In this document: piece after piece, positions 63,439 through 64,000 of the stretch
How positions within the stretch are numbered: the stretch's first letter is position 1
Layout: every line of letters begins with the position of its first letter
DNA from: Pseudalkalibacillus sp045920555
GTDB lineage: Bacteria; Bacillota; Bacilli; Bacillales; Fictibacillaceae
Length of the DNA: 64,000 nucleotides
Reading direction: 5' to 3'
NCBI RefSeq assembly: GCF_045920555.1
Contig: NZ_CP174509.1
Span: forward strand, 2,666,001 to 2,730,000
Program-made: the position numbers and the translations under genes
Notes under the pieces: model-generated
Databases searched by the model: none
Seen by the model: only the letters and a program-made list of their open reading frames with translations
What the model was told of the DNA's origin: nothing

Positions 63439-64000
63439 ATGTCACGCTACCGTTTAGGTGTCGATATTGGAGGCACATTTACAGATTTAGTTGTGTATGA
63501 CCGGAAGGAGAATGTTTATCACACAAACAAGACGCTTACGACCCCGTATAATTTAGCCGAGGGAGTACTAGATAGTATCGACCGTTATATTACAGATTTT
63601 AATGAAATCGAGTATTTTGTTCACGGTACCACATCCGGATTAAATGCATTCTTAGAAAGGAAAGGTGCAAATGTTGCTTTAATCGTGACGAATGGCTTTC
63701 GGGATGTTTACGAAATTGGACGGGCTAACAGAACAGAAATGTACAATATTAAATACCGAAAGCCATCCCCGTTGTTAGAACGGCAGCACATTTATGAATT
63801 AGATGAACGTACTACTGCAGATGGATCGATAATCAGAGAAGTTGACGGGGATAATTTAAAACAAATTATTAAAAACCTGGATAAAAAAAACTATGATGCG
63901 GTGGCGGTTTGTTTATTACATTCCTACCAGAATCCACAACACGAGCAATTGATAAGATCAGTGATTGAAAAGGAACTAGATATTCCTGTATCCCTTTCAA
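63439..64000 (+). CDS. Hydantoinase/oxoprolinase subunit A (HyuA), 3' end outside window
   Basis: The ATG at 63439 follows AAAGGAGGAG. The first 187 residues show the actin-like ATP-binding motif RLGVDIGGTFTDLVVYD and HGTTSGLNAFLERKGANVAL, both hallmarks of the HyuA/oxoprolinase/acetone carboxylase beta group. GFRDVYEIGRANR also fits. It is an ATP-dependent enzyme, usually paired with HyuB. Candidate substrates are hydantoins, 5-oxoproline or, in related members, acetone. The window ends inside the gene. Confidence 0.9.
   Translation, partial: MSRYRLGVDIGGTFTDLVVYDRKENVYHTNKTLTTPYNLAEGVLDSIDRYITDFNEIEYFVHGTTSGLNAFLERKGANVALIVTNGFRDVYEIGRANRTEMYNIKYRKPSPLLERQHIYELDERTTADGSIIREVDGDNLKQIIKNLDKKNYDAVAVCLLHSYQNPQHEQLIRSVIEKELDIPVSLS

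Noticed and set aside
1..64000. CRISPR array, tRNA or rRNA genes
   Set aside because: No regularly spaced repeats, cloverleaf genes or rRNA-like blocks were found by reading.

Overview
The window is a low-GC, AT-rich chromosome segment from an endospore-forming member of the Bacillaceae. The evidence is strong AGGAGG-type ribosome sites with ATG, GTG and TTG starts, a gerA-type spore germination operon, a CcpA-like cre site and a Bacillus holin-like type I toxin. No rRNA, tRNA or CRISPR array was seen. I cannot name a species.

Layout. (1) 1-16.6 kb is a plant-polysaccharide locus, probably for arabinan or other L-arabinofuranosyl glycans. It has two furanose-type ABC permeases (the first cut by the window edge), a secreted PA14-GH43 enzyme, a secreted PA14-GH2 enzyme, a frameshifted secreted GH127 enzyme and a membrane-anchored TlpA/ResA-like thioredoxin. 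Between 8.8 and 11.9 kb lies a graveyard of IS remnants and decayed genes, including a broken IS4-family element with clear inverted repeats. (2) 17.06-22.45 kb is a group II intron. Its reverse transcriptase ORF is split by a complete IS1182-family element with a 5-bp target duplication. Its domain I and its domain V tip are each interrupted by a copy of a related ~840-nt structured non-coding element. This nest is the most unusual thing in the window. (3) 22.6-35.3 kb is a purine nucleoside salvage block: LacI regulator, nucleoside hydrolase, a four-subunit ECF transporter, ribokinase, adenine deaminase, an NCS2 base permease and two M20 amidohydrolases, with decayed MFS and SDR genes. (4) 35.4-40.4 kb is accessory DNA: an IS110-family transposase, a MITE-like palindrome, a type I toxin-antitoxin locus, an IS3 remnant, a TerC protein and two decayed genes, one of the DUF4272 family and one immunity-like. 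(5) 40.7-53.3 kb is a complete meta-cleavage pathway for an aromatic compound: GntR regulator, acylating acetaldehyde dehydrogenase, 4-hydroxy-2-oxovalerate aldolase, a sensor-regulator with PucR-type output, a two-component flavin monooxygenase, an FAD-synthetase-like protein, an extradiol dioxygenase, a ring-fission-product hydrolase, a hydratase, a permease and a metallo-beta-lactamase-fold lipoprotein. (6) 53.4-54.5 kb holds IS and AbrB-like remnants and a serine recombinase. (7) 55.0-61.3 kb is a spore germination operon with two intact B-type permeases and a third that is scrambled by inversions. (8) 62-64 kb has a RadC-like protein, an HTH-cupin regulator and the start of a hydantoinase A gene.

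How the genes fit together. In block 3 the ECF transporter would import nucleosides, the hydrolase would release base and ribose, ribokinase would trap the ribose, and adenine deaminase and the NCS2 permease would handle bases. In block 5 the monooxygenase and reductase would make a catechol, the dioxygenase would open it, and hydrolase, hydratase, aldolase and dehydrogenase would bring it to an organic acid, pyruvate and acetyl-CoA. All functions are inferred from reading the proteins. No database search was run.
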